From: Mycolicibacterium peregrinum
GTDB lineage: Bacteria > Actinomycetota > Actinomycetes > Mycobacteriales > Mycobacteriaceae
DNA length: 64,000 nucleotides
NCBI RefSeq assembly: GCF_001665625.1
Contig: NZ_LZSY01000107.1
Location: 1 to 64,000, forward strand
Direction of reading: 5' to 3'
Under the pieces are notes generated by a model that did no database searches, had not been told where the DNA came from, and worked only from the letters and a program-made list of their open reading frames with translations. Below are positions 1 through 9,658 of this stretch, in pieces (the first letter of the stretch is position 1; each line of letters opens with the position of its first letter). Made by a program: the position numbers and the translations under genes.

Positions 1-1477
1 CGAGGTCGTTGTTGAGTTCGGCGCGTAGGCGTCGTTCTTCGGCGATGCGGTCTTGGCTGTCTTGTTCGCGGGTGTGTGGGCGTTTGGGCATCATCGCGCT
101 CCGGTGCGGATTCTCGTTGGGGGCTCCGGGTTCGGACAAGTTGAGGTTCCCGGTGGGTTGACCCAGGGTGGGGAACATACCCGCGCCGTGCGGTTCGGTG
201 ACATGCGTGTGGCCGGTCGGTGTGGTGATTTCGACTGTGCCGTCAGGTAATTGACGATCCGACCAGCCGGGGCAAAACGTCTTCACCAAATGATGGGCCC
301 GGCAGTACAGCTTGGTGTTCGATGGATGCGTCGGGCCCGCCGGATAGGGCACGGTGTGGTCGATGTCGCACCGGGCGATCGGGGCGTCACAACCGGGGAA
401 CCGACACGTCAGATCGCGCCAGCGGATGAACTCCGACAGTGCCACCGACGGGCGATACCCCGGCTCAGCCCCCTCGGGGGCGGCGGACTCGCTGGGTTCG
501 ATCGGCGCCTCAGGCGAACCGCTCGATTCGGTCGACTCAACCGTGTCAGACACCGTGCCTTGTTCGGCCGGAGTCTTAGGCGCTGCAGGCATCCGCACCG
601 GCTTGATCTTGGCCGCGGCCGCCAGGTCGCGAACGGATTCGGCGGGCAGGATGCCATACCCAGGCAGATACCCCGGATTCTGCGAGGTGCCATCGAGAGT
701 GGATTGCTCGGCCAGCACGTGCACCACCGCCGCATCCGCCGCCGCACGCTTTTGGGCGGCCGGGCAATTATCCCGACCACACCGGCAGGTCAAGTGGGCC
801 TCCCGCCGCGCCAACGGCCCGATCGCATCGGCACGGCGCCGCTCCCGGCTGCGCGGATCATGCTCACACACCGTGTCCGCCAGCGCATCCAGGCGTTGAT
901 CGAACGCCGCCCCGTCGGCGGCATCCACATTGGCGACGATGGTGGCCTGACCGGGGCTGCCCGGATCGACCTGCACAAACCGGTCTTGCGCCAGATCCGG
1001 CGGCACCCGGACCCCGTTCGGATCGAGCTTCGCGATCCACTGATCAATCCGATCCCGCAACTGCCGCTCGGAGAACCGCATCCACTGAGGCGCCCGCGCA
1101 GCTAACTCGGCGTCCAGCCCGGCCCACACCGCGCGGTCCGTGGTCTCGGTGCGGGCGATGATCATCCGCACCACCCGATAGTCGATATCGCCGACGGCGA
1201 AGCGGGCTGCCACCTGGGGCAGTTTGTCGCGCAAGACCCGAGCGTGATGTACCTGGGTGCCGCCGCGGCCCCGGCTGATCCGCATCGCCACCGACACCTC
1301 CGCCGAAACCTCTTCGAACGGATCGGTGCGCCACAAAATGCTGTCGGCCAGTTCCTGTTCACGCAGGCTGTCCAACGCCCCGATCGCGGCCAACCGTCCG
1401 GCGATCGCCACCGACTCGGCCCGCGTAGCAGCACTGACCTTGTCGATCAGCTCCACATCAGACAGTGAGTCGAACAT
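1..1477 (-). CDS. 13E12-repeat family DUF222/HNH endonuclease domain protein (3' end outside window)
   Basis: The reverse strand is open from an ATG at 1477 to the window edge, at least 492 codons with no stop, so the C-terminus is missing. The N-terminal 300 or so residues are the DUF222 region typical of mycobacterial 13E12 proteins (starts MFDSLSDVELIDKV). Around residues 355-395 there is an HNH nuclease core: two Cys (TCRFPGCDAP), then RCDIDHTVPYP, an Asn and a closing CRAHH. The residues between about 300 and 350 are a low-complexity Pro/Glu/Ser linker. Such proteins are a multicopy mycobacterial family thought to be mobile or nuclease-like; cellular function is not established. It lies 56 bp downstream of, and in the same direction as, the biotin operon. 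The frame is convincing because both domains read through without interruption. Confidence 0.9.
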   Translation of the reverse strand, partial: MFDSLSDVELIDKVSAATRAESVAIAGRLAAIGALDSLREQELADSILWRTDPFEEVSAEVSVAMRISRGRGGTQVHHARVLRDKLPQVAARFAVGDIDYRVVRMIIARTETTDRAVWAGLDAELAARAPQWMRFSERQLRDRIDQWIAKLDPNGVRVPPDLAQDRFVQVDPGSPGQATIVANVDAADGAAFDQRLDALADTVCEHDPRSRERRRADAIGPLARREAHLTCRCGRDNCPAAQKRAAADAAVVHVLAEQSTLDGTSQNPGYLPGYGILPAESVRDLAAAAKIKPVRMPAAPKTPAEQGTVSDTVESTESSGSPEAPIEPSESAAPEGAEPGYRPSVALSEFIRWRDLTCRFPGCDAPIARCDIDHTVPYPAGPTHPSNTKLYCRAHHLVKTFCPGWSDRQLPDGTVEITTPTGHTHVTEPHGAGMFPTLGQPTGNLNLSEPGAPNENPHRSAMMPKRPHTREQDSQDRIAEERRLRAELNNDL

Positions 1478-1533
1478 GTGTTCGATTATGCCACCACCCA
1501 CCGACGCTGCGGGCGAATTCGGGCCGGACAGAC

Positions 1534-2052
1534 CTAGGGGCAGTTCCCGATCGGGTGACCCAGGCGCTTGTCGCCGTCCCAATGACGTAGCCCGGTCACC
1601 TGACCGACGATCTCGGCGGGTCGCCCGGCGATCCGCACAGCGGTGGTCAGCCGGCCCGGAGCGATCCGCCGGGCCAGCGTGACGTGCGGGGTCCAATTCC
1701 CCGGTTCGGTGTGCGGCATCGCAGCCGGGTCCATGAACGGCAGACACAGTCGATACACCTCGGCCTGGACCTCGAGCAGCTCGTCCGTCGGGACCAGCAG
1801 CCGTGCCAATACTCCGGCCGAGCGCCCGAAGATCAGCGTCGCGCCCAGCCGGCACGGCAGCGGGAACCGGTCGACGAGTTCGGTGAGCACGACGTCAGCC
1901 TGAACGTCGACGTGTTGGGCGACGGTCAGCGTCGCGTGCGGCCTGCCGGCGGGCGCCTGGCTGGGAATGTCGGCCTCGCGCAGTGCATCCCAGATTTGCC
2001 GGACCGCGGCTTCGGTGTCCGGGTCGAATACCAGCTCGACGGAATGGACCAT
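1534..2052 (-). CDS. 2'-5' RNA ligase / LigT-like 2H phosphoesterase family protein
   Basis: 172 aa. Two HxT motifs that define the 2H phosphoesterase fold are visible: RPHATLTV near residue 38 and TPHVTLA near residue 123, spaced as expected for the two catalytic His-x-Thr pairs. The family includes RNA 2'-5' ligases and cyclic phosphodiesterases; substrate cannot be told from sequence. It starts 1 nt after the bioD stop (TGA-G-ATG), so it is translated as the last gene of the biotin operon. M. tuberculosis has a similar gene after bioD (Rv1571, from memory), so the linkage is conserved, although a role in biotin synthesis is not known. Confidence 0.8.
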   Translation of the reverse strand: MVHSVELVFDPDTEAAVRQIWDALREADIPSQAPAGRPHATLTVAQHVDVQADVVLTELVDRFPLPCRLGATLIFGRSAGVLARLLVPTDELLEVQAEVYRLCLPFMDPAAMPHTEPGNWTPHVTLARRIAPGRLTTAVRIAGRPAEIVGQVTGLRHWDGDKRLGHPIGNCP

Positions 2053-2053
2053 C

Positions 2054-2731
2054 TCAAGCCAGGCCGGTCAGCCAGTTCAGATCGAAGGCGTCGGCGCAGA
2101 TCTTCTCGAACTCCTCGGCGCTCGCCCGGCCCGCCCCTGCGGGCAGTACGGCACGCACCGGCGCCAACCGTGCCAGCGCGTCCCGGTTGCCGGACTCGGC
2201 GACCCCGGGGTGGTCCGGCCACGCCCCGATCACCAGGCCGGCGCAGGTAATTCCTTGCCCGGCAAGAGCTTCCAATGTCAATGCGGTGTGGTTGAGCGTT
2301 CCCAGCCCCGGGGAGACCACCACGAGGACGGCGGCGGAGAGGTCGACGGCCAGATCACGCAGCGTGACGCCGTCAGCCCCCAGCTCGACCAGCAGACCGC
2401 CGGCACCTTCGACGAGGGTCAGCCCGTCGGGAACCTCGGCAGCGCGTACCGCATCCGCCAACTCGGTACGCGTCGGCAACGGAAGGCCGGCACGTTGCGC
2501 GGCCGCCACGGGCGCCAGCGGTTCCGGGTACCGCCATCCGCCGTGCAGATTGCCGACCCCGGACAACCGGTTCACCTCACCGAGGTCGTTGTCACCGTCC
2601 ACGGTTCCGGTCTGCACCGGCTTGGATACCGCGACATCGAGCCCGGCAAGCCGGGCCGCGCAGGCCAGCGCCGCGGTCGTCACGGTCTTGCCGACACCGG
2701 TGTCGGTCCCGGTGACGACGAGCGTGCTCAC
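2054..2731 (-). CDS. bioD: Dethiobiotin synthetase
   Basis: 225 aa. Converts 7,8-diaminopelargonic acid, CO2 and ATP to dethiobiotin, the penultimate step of biotin synthesis, in the cytoplasm. The N-terminus carries the P-loop GTDTGVGKT (residues 7-15) followed by the switch-like VSKPVQTG. The mid-region motif [11 protein letters not shown] is the conserved ATP/Mg loop of BioD. Length fits the family (about 225 aa). The start ATG overlaps the bioF stop by 4 nt (ATGA), indicating translational coupling. Confidence 0.95.
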   Translation of the reverse strand: MSTLVVTGTDTGVGKTVTTAALACAARLAGLDVAVSKPVQTGTVDGDNDLGEVNRLSGVGNLHGGWRYPEPLAPVAAAQRAGLPLPTRTELADAVRAAEVPDGLTLVEGAGGLLVELGADGVTLRDLAVDLSAAVLVVVSPGLGTLNHTALTLEALAGQGITCAGLVIGAWPDHPGVAESGNRDALARLAPVRAVLPAGAGRASAEEFEKICADAFDLNWLTGLA

Positions 2732-3876
2732 AACCGGGCCTCCGACAGAACCTCGGTCAACACCTGACGGGCCAGATCCATCTCGTCGGCGGTCAGCGAG
2801 GCCCGGGCCGTCAAGCGCAGACGTGAGGTGCCCTCGGGAACCGTCGGTGGCCGGAAGCAGCCCACCCGTACGCCGCGGTCCAAACAGGCGGCAGCAGCAG
2901 CCACCGCGACCTCGGGCTCACCGAGGATCACCGAGACGACGGCGGAATCGGGCACCGCGGTATCCCCGGAGATGCGGGCCAGCTCGGCGGCATGGTTCAG
3001 AACCGCTTGCGCTCGCTGGGGTTCGGCGATCAGCACCCGCAGCGCGGCCGACGCCGCACCGACTGCCGCCGGTGCCAACCCCGTATCGAAGATGAACGGA
3101 CGGGCCGCGTCGATCAGGTGGGCGCGGATCGGCTCGGGGCCGAGCACCACGCCACCCTGGCTGCCGAGCGCCTTCGACAGTGTCGTCGTCATCACCACGT
3201 CCGGCGCTCCCGCGAGGCCCGACTCGTACAACAGGCCCTGTCCGCCCGGACCGCGCACGCCGAGCCCGTGTGCCTCGTCGACGAGCAACAACGCGCCGTG
3301 TCGGCGGCAGACCGCGTGCAGTTCACGCAGCGGCGCCAGCACTCCGTCGGTGCTGAACACCGATTCGGTCAACACCACCGCGCGGTCCTCGGTCCGCGAC
3401 GAGAGTGCGGCATCTACGGCGTCGACGTCGAGGTGCGGCGTGACGGTCACCCGCGCACGGGACAACCGGCAGGCGTCGACCAGCGAGGCATGCGTCAGGG
3501 CGTCGGAGACGAGCAGTGAGCCGGGGCCACTCAACGCGACGACGGCACCCAGGTTGGCGGTGTAACCCGACGAGAAGACCAATGCCGACTCGGCACCGAC
3601 GAACGTCGCCAGCGCGGTCTCGAACTCTTCGTGCAACTCGGTGTTTCCGGTGACCAGCCGCGATCCGCCGGCGCCGGCACCCCAGGTGCGCAGCGCCTCG
3701 ATACCGCCGTCGAGGACCTCAGGGTGTTGCGACAGCCCCAGATAGTCGTTGGAGGCAAGGTCCAATTCGGTCGCCACAGCGGGGCGGGTGCGCAGCTCAC
3801 GACGAAGCCCGGCCTGCCTGCGCTGCTGCTCGACGTCGGTGAGCCAGGCCAGCGGTGAAAGATCCGTGCGCGTCAC
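2728..3876 (-). CDS. bioF: 8-amino-7-oxononanoate synthase
   Basis: PLP enzyme joining L-alanine and pimeloyl thioester to give 8-amino-7-oxononanoate. Visible are the family motifs [31 protein letters not shown] and the PLP lysine in [13 protein letters not shown] start at an ATG at 3903 is possible, but the GTG at 3876 is preferred: it has a good Shine-Dalgarno (GAGGGAG, 7 nt upstream), gives 382 aa close to the M. tuberculosis protein, and leaves room for the palindrome at 3904-3916. From the ATG at 3903 there would be no ribosome binding site. Overlaps bioD by 4 nt. Confidence 0.93.
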   Translation of the reverse strand: MTRTDLSPLAWLTDVEQQRRQAGLRRELRTRPAVATELDLASNDYLGLSQHPEVLDGGIEALRTWGAGAGGSRLVTGNTELHEEFETALATFVGAESALVFSSGYTANLGAVVALSGPGSLLVSDALTHASLVDACRLSRARVTVTPHLDVDAVDAALSSRTEDRAVVLTESVFSTDGVLAPLRELHAVCRRHGALLLVDEAHGLGVRGPGGQGLLYESGLAGAPDVVMTTTLSKALGSQGGVVLGPEPIRAHLIDAARPFIFDTGLAPAAVGAASAALRVLIAEPQRAQAVLNHAAELARISGDTAVPDSAVVSVILGEPEVAVAAAAACLDRGVRVGCFRPPTVPEGTSRLRLTARASLTADEMDLARQVLTEVLSEARL

Positions 3877-3903
3877 GTAGTGCTCCCTCGGGCCGACGAC
3901 CAT

Positions 3904-3916
3904 TGAACACCGTTCA
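3904..3916. promoter_or_regulatory. BioQ-like 13-bp operator between bioA and bioF
   Basis: The sequence TGAACACCGTTCA is a perfect inverted repeat (TGAAC-N3-GTTCA). It resembles the TGAAC-N3-GTTAC box bound by the TetR-type biotin repressor BioQ of actinobacteria. It contains the bioA stop codon and lies 28 nt upstream of the bioF GTG. On the reverse strand a TAACCT -10-like hexamer (3921-3916) abuts it, so it probably covers the start site of an internal bioFD promoter. Confidence 0.65.
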
Positions 3917-5212
3917 GGTTAGTGCACGAGCGACGCCGACCATGCCGGCGGTGATCTGTTCCACCTCTGCAGGCGTGCAGATGAACGGCGGCATGGCATA
4001 GACCAGCTTGCCGAACGGGCGCAGCCAGACCCCGTGCCGCAACGCCGCCAGCGTCGCCACCCTCATGTCGACCGGCTCGCGCATCTCGATCACGCCGATG
4101 GCGCCGAGCACCCGAACATCGGCGACGCCGGGCAGCGCGCGGGCCGGCTCCAGTCCCAGTCGCAGGCCCGCCTCGATCTCGGCCACCCGTGCCGGCCAGT
4201 CACTGGCGACCAGCAGTTCCACCGCGGCGACACCGACTGCACAGGCCAGCGCGTTGGCCATGAACGTCGGCCCGTGCATCAGCGCGCCGGGCTCCCCCGC
4301 ACTGATCGTCCGTGCGATCTCACGGGTACACAGCGTGGCCGCCAGGGTGATGTAGCCGCCGGTCATCGCCTTGCCGACACACATGATGTCCGGGCTCACC
4401 CCGGCGTGCTCGGCGGCGAACAGCTTTCCGGTGCGACCGAACCCGGTGGCGATCTCGTCGAAGATGAGCAGTACATGGTGGCGATCGCAGATCGCCCGCA
4501 AGTCCGCGAGGTACCGCGGGTCGTGAAACCGCATTCCCCCGGCACCCTGCACAACGGGTTCGACGATGACGGCGGCGAGCTCATCGGCGTGCTCGGCCAG
4601 TTGCCGCTCGAACGCCTCGCTATAGGACGGCTCGTAGTCGCCGGGGACGGGCGGTGCGAAAACTTGGGGCACCAGAACGTCGGACCACAGGGAATGCATG
4701 CCACCGTCGGGATCACACACGCTCATCGGGGTGAAGGTGTCGCCGTGATAGCCGCCGCGCCAGGTCATCAGACGATGTTTCGACCCTCGGCCGACGCTGC
4801 GCCAATACTGCAGCGCCATCTTGACTGCCACCTCGACCGACACCGACCCCGAGTCGCTGAAGAACACGGTCTCCAGGGGTTCGGGGGTGAGGTCGACCAG
4901 CAGCTGGGCCAGCCGGGCGGCCGGCTCGTGGGTCAGACCGCCGAACATGACGTGGTTCATCGTGGCGAGTTGGTTGTTGATGGCACGGTCCAGCACCGGA
5001 TGCCCGTGTCCGTGCACGGCAGTCCACCACGACGCCATCGCATCGAGAACCTCGATCGGTGCGCCGTCGGTAGGGTCGATCACAGTCAGCCACGCGCCCT
5101 TGGCCCCGACCGCCACCACCGGCGGTAGCGTGTCCGCGCCCATGGCGCTGTAGGGGTGCCAGATGTGGGCTGCGTCGATGGCGCTGATCTGCGCCGGGGT
5201 CAGCTCGGCCAC
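3914..5212 (-). CDS. bioA: Adenosylmethionine-8-amino-7-oxononanoate aminotransferase
   Basis: Class III PLP aminotransferase that uses S-adenosylmethionine as amino donor to make diaminopelargonic acid. Motifs: IWHPYSAMG at the N-terminus, [35 protein letters not shown], and the PLP lysine in [10 protein letters not shown]. An open frame extends to 5377, but the GTG at 5212 ([13 protein letters not shown]) gives 432 aa and aligns with the N-terminus of known mycobacterial BioA; an ATG at 5257 is the alternative. The longer frame would run into the start of the divergent acyltransferase gene. First gene of the bioA-F-D-2H operon. Confidence 0.93.
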   Translation of the reverse strand: MAELTPAQISAIDAAHIWHPYSAMGADTLPPVVAVGAKGAWLTVIDPTDGAPIEVLDAMASWWTAVHGHGHPVLDRAINNQLATMNHVMFGGLTHEPAARLAQLLVDLTPEPLETVFFSDSGSVSVEVAVKMALQYWRSVGRGSKHRLMTWRGGYHGDTFTPMSVCDPDGGMHSLWSDVLVPQVFAPPVPGDYEPSYSEAFERQLAEHADELAAVIVEPVVQGAGGMRFHDPRYLADLRAICDRHHVLLIFDEIATGFGRTGKLFAAEHAGVSPDIMCVGKAMTGGYITLAATLCTREIARTISAGEPGALMHGPTFMANALACAVGVAAVELLVASDWPARVAEIEAGLRLGLEPARALPGVADVRVLGAIGVIEMREPVDMRVATLAALRHGVWLRPFGKLVYAMPPFICTPAEVEQITAGMVGVARALT

Positions 5213-5303
5213 AGTCGGGCAGCCTAGCCCTTTGCTCACAGGGTGTGACGCACGCATCCGAAATGTGAGCGGCGGGCCGATGTTAGGTAAATTGGCCTCG
5301 ACC

Positions 5304-7484
5304 ATGAAAACCCTTGACGCCCCCCGGACGGAGCCCGGCACCGAATCCGGTTCCGTTCCGCACGCAGTCATGGGCACCCGTGCATCAGGTTTCTACCGCC
5401 ACGATCTGGACGGACTGCGCGGTATCGCGATTGCCCTCGTGGCGATGTTCCACATCTGGTTCGGTCGAGTTTCCGGTGGTGTCGACGTTTTCCTGGCGCT
5501 GTCCGGATTCTTCTTCGGCGGCAAACTCCTGCGGATCGCACTCAACCCCGAAGCTCCGCTGTTGCCCGTTCCCGAACTGGTCCGGTTGATTCGGCGCCTA
5601 CTTCCAGCACTGGTCGTGGTGCTTGCCGCAGCCGCCGTGCTGACGATCCTCGTGCAGCCAGAGACCCGCTGGGAAACGTTTGCTGACCAGAGTCTGGCGA
5701 GCCTGGGCTACTACCAGAACTGGGAACTGTCCAACACCGCCGCGGACTACCTTCGCGCCGGTGAGGCGGTCAGTCCGCTGCAGCACATCTGGTCGATGTC
5801 GGTCCAGGGGCAGTTCTACGTGGCGTTCCTGGCGCTGGTCTTCGGGTTCGCTTTCCTCGGCGGCCGGATCTTCGGACGGCACCTACGCACCGCGTTCATC
5901 GTTTTACTGGGCGCCCTGACCATCGCGTCCTTCGTATACGCGATCATCGCCCACAACAACGACCAGGCCACCGCCTACTACAACAGCTTCGCCCGCGGCT
6001 GGGAGCTGCTGATCGGCGCGCTCGCCGGGGCTTTGGTTCCGGCGGTGCGGTGGCCGATGTGGCTGCGCACGATCTTGTCCACCGTGGCGTTGGCGGCCAT
6101 CCTGTCGTGCGGTTGGTTGATCGACGGCGTCAAGGAGTTCCCGGGGCCGTGGACGCTGGTTCCGGTCGGCGCCACCGTCCTCTTCATCCTGGCGGCCGCG
6201 AACCGGTCCGAGGATCCGAGCGCGGGCCAGCGGTTACCCGCACCCAACCGGATGCTGGCAACAAAGCCGTTCGTGTCGCTGGGCTCGATGGCGTACTCGC
6301 TCTACCTCTGGCACTGGCCGTTGCTCATCTTCTGGCTGTCCTACTCGGGCCACGCGCACGCCAACTTCCTCGAGGGCACGATCGTGCTGCTGGTGTCGGG
6401 CGTGCTCGCCTGGCTCACCACCCGTTACATCGAGGAGCCGCTGCGCTCGCAGAAAAAAGCAAAGGACACCACCCAGAGTGTGTCCATGCCCGCCATTCCG
6501 TGGCGGGTCCGGCTGCGTCGGCCCACCATCGTCCTCGGCTCCATCGTCGGACTGCTCGGTGTCGCGTTGACGGCCACCTCCTTCACCTGGCGCGAGCACG
6601 TCACCGTGCAGCGCGCCAACGGCAAGGAGCTCTCCGGACTGTCGGCCCGCGACTACCCAGGGGCCCGCGCACTGATCGACCATGCCCGCGTGCCCAAGCT
6701 GCCGATGCGCCCGACGGTGCTCGAAGCCAAGGACGATCTGCCCGCGTCCACGACCGACGGCTGTATCAGCGATTTCGGCAACACCGACGTGATCAACTGC
6801 ACCTACGGCGACAAGGACGCGGCGCGCACCATCGCGGTCGCCGGCGGCTCACATGCCGAGCACTGGATCACCGCGCTCGATCTACTGGGCCGTCTGCACA
6901 ACTTCAAGGTGGTCACCTACCTCAAGATGGGTTGCCCGCTCACCACCGAGGAAACCCCGCTGGTGATGGGCGACAACCGCCCCTATCCGAAATGCCATGA
7001 GTGGAACCAGAAGGTGATGACCCAGCTCATCGCCGATCGCCCCGAATTCGTGTTCACCACATCGACGCGGCCCTGGAACATCAAAGACGGCGACGTCATG
7101 CCGGGCACCTACATCGGAATTTGGGAAACCCTCTCCCAGAACAACATTCCGGTTCTGGCAATGCGCGACACCCCGTGGCTGACCCGCAACGGCAAGCCGT
7201 ACTTCCCCTACGACTGCCTGGCCAACGGTGGCGATGCCATCTCCTGCGGCATCGATCGGTCCAAGGTACTCTCCGACCACAACCCCACGCTGGATTTCGT
7301 CGGGAGGTTTCCTCTGCTCAAGCCACTGGACATGAGCGATGCGGTGTGCCGGAAGGACTACTGCCGCGTGGTGGAGGGAAATGTGTTGCTGTACCACGAT
7401 TCTCACCATATTTCGACGACGTATATGCGCACGATGACAGGTGAATTGGGCCGTCAGATGGCGGTCGCCACCGGTTGGTGGTGA
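5304..7484 (+). CDS. Membrane O-acyltransferase (acyltransferase 3 family) fused to a C-terminal SGNH-like domain
   Basis: 726 aa from ATG 5304. The N-terminal half is an OafA/YrhL-type acyltransferase 3 domain with about ten membrane helices: it begins [16 protein letters not shown], with the catalytic-type His in [13 protein letters not shown] and the second motif [15 protein letters not shown]. After the last helix (around residue 445) comes an extracytoplasmic domain with GGSHAEH near residue 515 and a C-terminal DSHH, which look like the Ser and Asp-x-x-His blocks of SGNH hydrolases. Such proteins transfer short acyl groups to cell-envelope sugars or lipids. It is divergent from bioA and stands directly before treX (4 nt between stop and ATG), an arrangement shared with Rv1565c in M. 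tuberculosis. The acceptor is unknown. Confidence 0.85.
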   Translation: MKTLDAPRTEPGTESGSVPHAVMGTRASGFYRHDLDGLRGIAIALVAMFHIWFGRVSGGVDVFLALSGFFFGGKLLRIALNPEAPLLPVPELVRLIRRLLPALVVVLAAAAVLTILVQPETRWETFADQSLASLGYYQNWELSNTAADYLRAGEAVSPLQHIWSMSVQGQFYVAFLALVFGFAFLGGRIFGRHLRTAFIVLLGALTIASFVYAIIAHNNDQATAYYNSFARGWELLIGALAGALVPAVRWPMWLRTILSTVALAAILSCGWLIDGVKEFPGPWTLVPVGATVLFILAAANRSEDPSAGQRLPAPNRMLATKPFVSLGSMAYSLYLWHWPLLIFWLSYSGHAHANFLEGTIVLLVSGVLAWLTTRYIEEPLRSQKKAKDTTQSVSMPAIPWRVRLRRPTIVLGSIVGLLGVALTATSFTWREHVTVQRANGKELSGLSARDYPGARALIDHARVPKLPMRPTVLEAKDDLPASTTDGCISDFGNTDVINCTYGDKDAARTIAVAGGSHAEHWITALDLLGRLHNFKVVTYLKMGCPLTTEETPLVMGDNRPYPKCHEWNQKVMTQLIADRPEFVFTTSTRPWNIKDGDVMPGTYIGIWETLSQNNIPVLAMRDTPWLTRNGKPYFPYDCLANGGDAISCGIDRSKVLSDHNPTLDFVGRFPLLKPLDMSDAVCRKDYCRVVEGNVLLYHDSHHISTTYMRTMTGELGRQMAVATGWW

Positions 7485-7488
7485 ACCC

Positions 7489-9657
7489 ATGCCGCCGTCA
7501 TCTCCCGTGCCTCCATCGTCAGCACCCACGCCGATGTCGACTGTGTGGCCCGGCGAGGCCTACCCGCTCGGGGCCACCTATGACGGTGCCGGCACCAACT
7601 TCTCGTTGTTCTCCGAAGTCGCCGAACGGGTCGAGCTGTGTCTGATCGCCAAGGACGGCACAGAACATCGGATCAACCTCGAAGAGGTCGACGGGTACGT
7701 CTGGCACGCCTATCTACCTACGGTCACCCCCGGCCAGCGTTACGGGTACCGGGTGTACGGCCCATGGGATCCGGGCAGCGGCCATCGGTGTGATCCCAGC
7801 AAGTTACTGCTCGACCCGTATGGCAAGTCGTTTCACGGTGACTTCGACTTCAGCCAGGCCCTGTTCTCCTACGACCTGAACGCCGAGCCGCCCGGTACCG
7901 GAAACCCGCCCGGGGTCGACTCTCTCGGTCACACCATGACCAGCGTGGTGATCAACCCGTTCTTCCAGTGGGGATCCGACCGGGCGCCCAAGACGCCGTA
8001 TCACGACACGGTGATCTACGAGGCACACGTCAAGGGCATGACCCAGACCCACCCGGGAATCCCGGAGGAACTCCGGGGGACGTACGCCGGACTCAGTCAC
8101 CCGGTGATCATCGAATACCTCCAGTCGCTGAACATCACCGCGATCGAGTTGATGCCGGTGCACCAGTTCATGCATGACCACCGCCTGCTGGATCTCGGGC
8201 TGCGAAACTACTGGGGCTACAACACAGTCGGCTTTTTCGCCCCGCATTTCCAGTACGCCGCCACCCGGCACGCCGGCGGCGCGGTGGCCGAGTTCAAGAC
8301 CATGGTCAAGGCGTTCCACGACGCGGGTATCGAGGTGATCCTCGACGTGGTCTACAACCACACCGCCGAAGGCAACCACCTCGGTCCGACCATCAACTTC
8401 CGCGGCATCGACAACGCCGCCTACTACCGTCTGCTCGACGGACAGCCCGAGTACTACAAGGATTTCACCGGGACCGGCAACAGCCTCAACGCGCGGCACC
8501 CACACACGCTGCAACTGATCATGGACTCACTGCGGTACTGGGTCCTGGAGATGCACGTCGACGGGTTCCGGTTCGACCTGGCCTCCACACTGGCCCGCGA
8601 ATTTTATGACGTGGACCGCCTCTCGGCGTTCTTCGATCTGGTCCAGCAGGATCCGGTGGTCAGCCAGGTCAAGCTCATCGCCGAGCCGTGGGACATCGGC
8701 GAGGGTGGCTACCAGGTCGGCAACTTCCCAGGTTTGTGGACCGAATGGAACGGGAAGTATCGCGATACTGTGCGCGATTACTGGCGGGGCGAGCCCGCAA
8801 CTCTGGGGGAGTTCGCCTCCCGGCTGACCGGCTCCTCGGACCTGTACGAGGCCACCGGCCGTCGTCCCGGTGCCAGCATCAACTTCGTCACCTGTCACGA
8901 CGGGTTCACTCTCAACGACCTCGTGTCGTACAACGAGAAGCACAACGAGGCCAACGGTGAGGACAACCGCGACGGCGAGAGTCACAACCGCTCGTGGAAC
9001 TGCGGGGTCGAGGGACCGACCGACGATCCGGCGATTCTGGCCTTGCGCGCCAAGCAGATGCGCAACATCGTGGGGACGCTGATGCTGTCGCAGGGCACCC
9101 CGATGATCGCGCACGGCGACGAGATCGGCCGTACCCAGTTGGGCAACAACAACGTGTACTGCCAGGATTCCGAGCTGTCCTGGATGGACTGGTCGCTGCT
9201 GGAGACCAATGCCGAGCACCTCGAGTTCACCCGCAAGGTACTGGCATTCCGTAAGCGCCATGCGGCGTTCCGTCGTCGCCGGTTCTTCGAGGGCAAACCG
9301 ATCCGCAGTGGTGATCAGGTCCGCGACATCGCCTGGCTCACTCCGGGCGGCACCGAGATGACTCCGGAGGACTGGGGAACGGGATTGGGAACCTGTGTCG
9401 CGGTGTTCCTGAACGGCGACTCCATCCCCGCCCCCAATGCCCGCGGTGAACGCGTGGTCGACGACACGTTCCTGCTGTGCTTCAACGCCAATGACCACGA
9501 GCAGGATTTCGTCACCCCCAACGGCGACTATGCCGCCGAATGGACCGGTGACCTCGACACCGCCAGTCCGACGGGCGATTCCGATCTGGTGGTGGCCGCC
9601 GGCGAGAAGATCTCGCTACAGGCCCGCTCCCTACTCGTCCTACGCAAGACGGCCTGA
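7489..9657 (+). CDS. treX: Glycogen debranching enzyme TreX
   Basis: 722 aa from ATG 7489. GH13 family isoamylase-type enzyme that hydrolyses alpha-1,6 branches of glycogen, feeding linear glucan to TreY/TreZ. N-terminal CBM48 domain (PLGATYDGAGTNFSLF), then the TIM barrel: DVVYNHTAEG, nucleophile Asp in DGFRFDLAS, acid/base Glu in LIAEPWDIG and the transition-state Asp in TCHDGFTLNDL. A start at 7534 (MSTVWPGEAYPLG) is also possible; 7489 gives a length equal to the M. tuberculosis protein as I remember it. Begins 4 nt after the acyltransferase and ends 1 nt before treY, so these form one operon. Confidence 0.95.
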   Translation: MPPSSPVPPSSAPTPMSTVWPGEAYPLGATYDGAGTNFSLFSEVAERVELCLIAKDGTEHRINLEEVDGYVWHAYLPTVTPGQRYGYRVYGPWDPGSGHRCDPSKLLLDPYGKSFHGDFDFSQALFSYDLNAEPPGTGNPPGVDSLGHTMTSVVINPFFQWGSDRAPKTPYHDTVIYEAHVKGMTQTHPGIPEELRGTYAGLSHPVIIEYLQSLNITAIELMPVHQFMHDHRLLDLGLRNYWGYNTVGFFAPHFQYAATRHAGGAVAEFKTMVKAFHDAGIEVILDVVYNHTAEGNHLGPTINFRGIDNAAYYRLLDGQPEYYKDFTGTGNSLNARHPHTLQLIMDSLRYWVLEMHVDGFRFDLASTLAREFYDVDRLSAFFDLVQQDPVVSQVKLIAEPWDIGEGGYQVGNFPGLWTEWNGKYRDTVRDYWRGEPATLGEFASRLTGSSDLYEATGRRPGASINFVTCHDGFTLNDLVSYNEKHNEANGEDNRDGESHNRSWNCGVEGPTDDPAILALRAKQMRNIVGTLMLSQGTPMIAHGDEIGRTQLGNNNVYCQDSELSWMDWSLLETNAEHLEFTRKVLAFRKRHAAFRRRRFFEGKPIRSGDQVRDIAWLTPGGTEMTPEDWGTGLGTCVAVFLNGDSIPAPNARGERVVDDTFLLCFNANDHEQDFVTPNGDYAAEWTGDLDTASPTGDSDLVVAAGEKISLQARSLLVLRKTA

Positions 9658-9658
9658 C

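Noticed and set aside
251..1105. 284-codon plus-strand frame at the left edge
   Set aside because: Antisense to the 13E12/HNH gene, whose DUF222 and HNH motifs read without interruption on the reverse strand.
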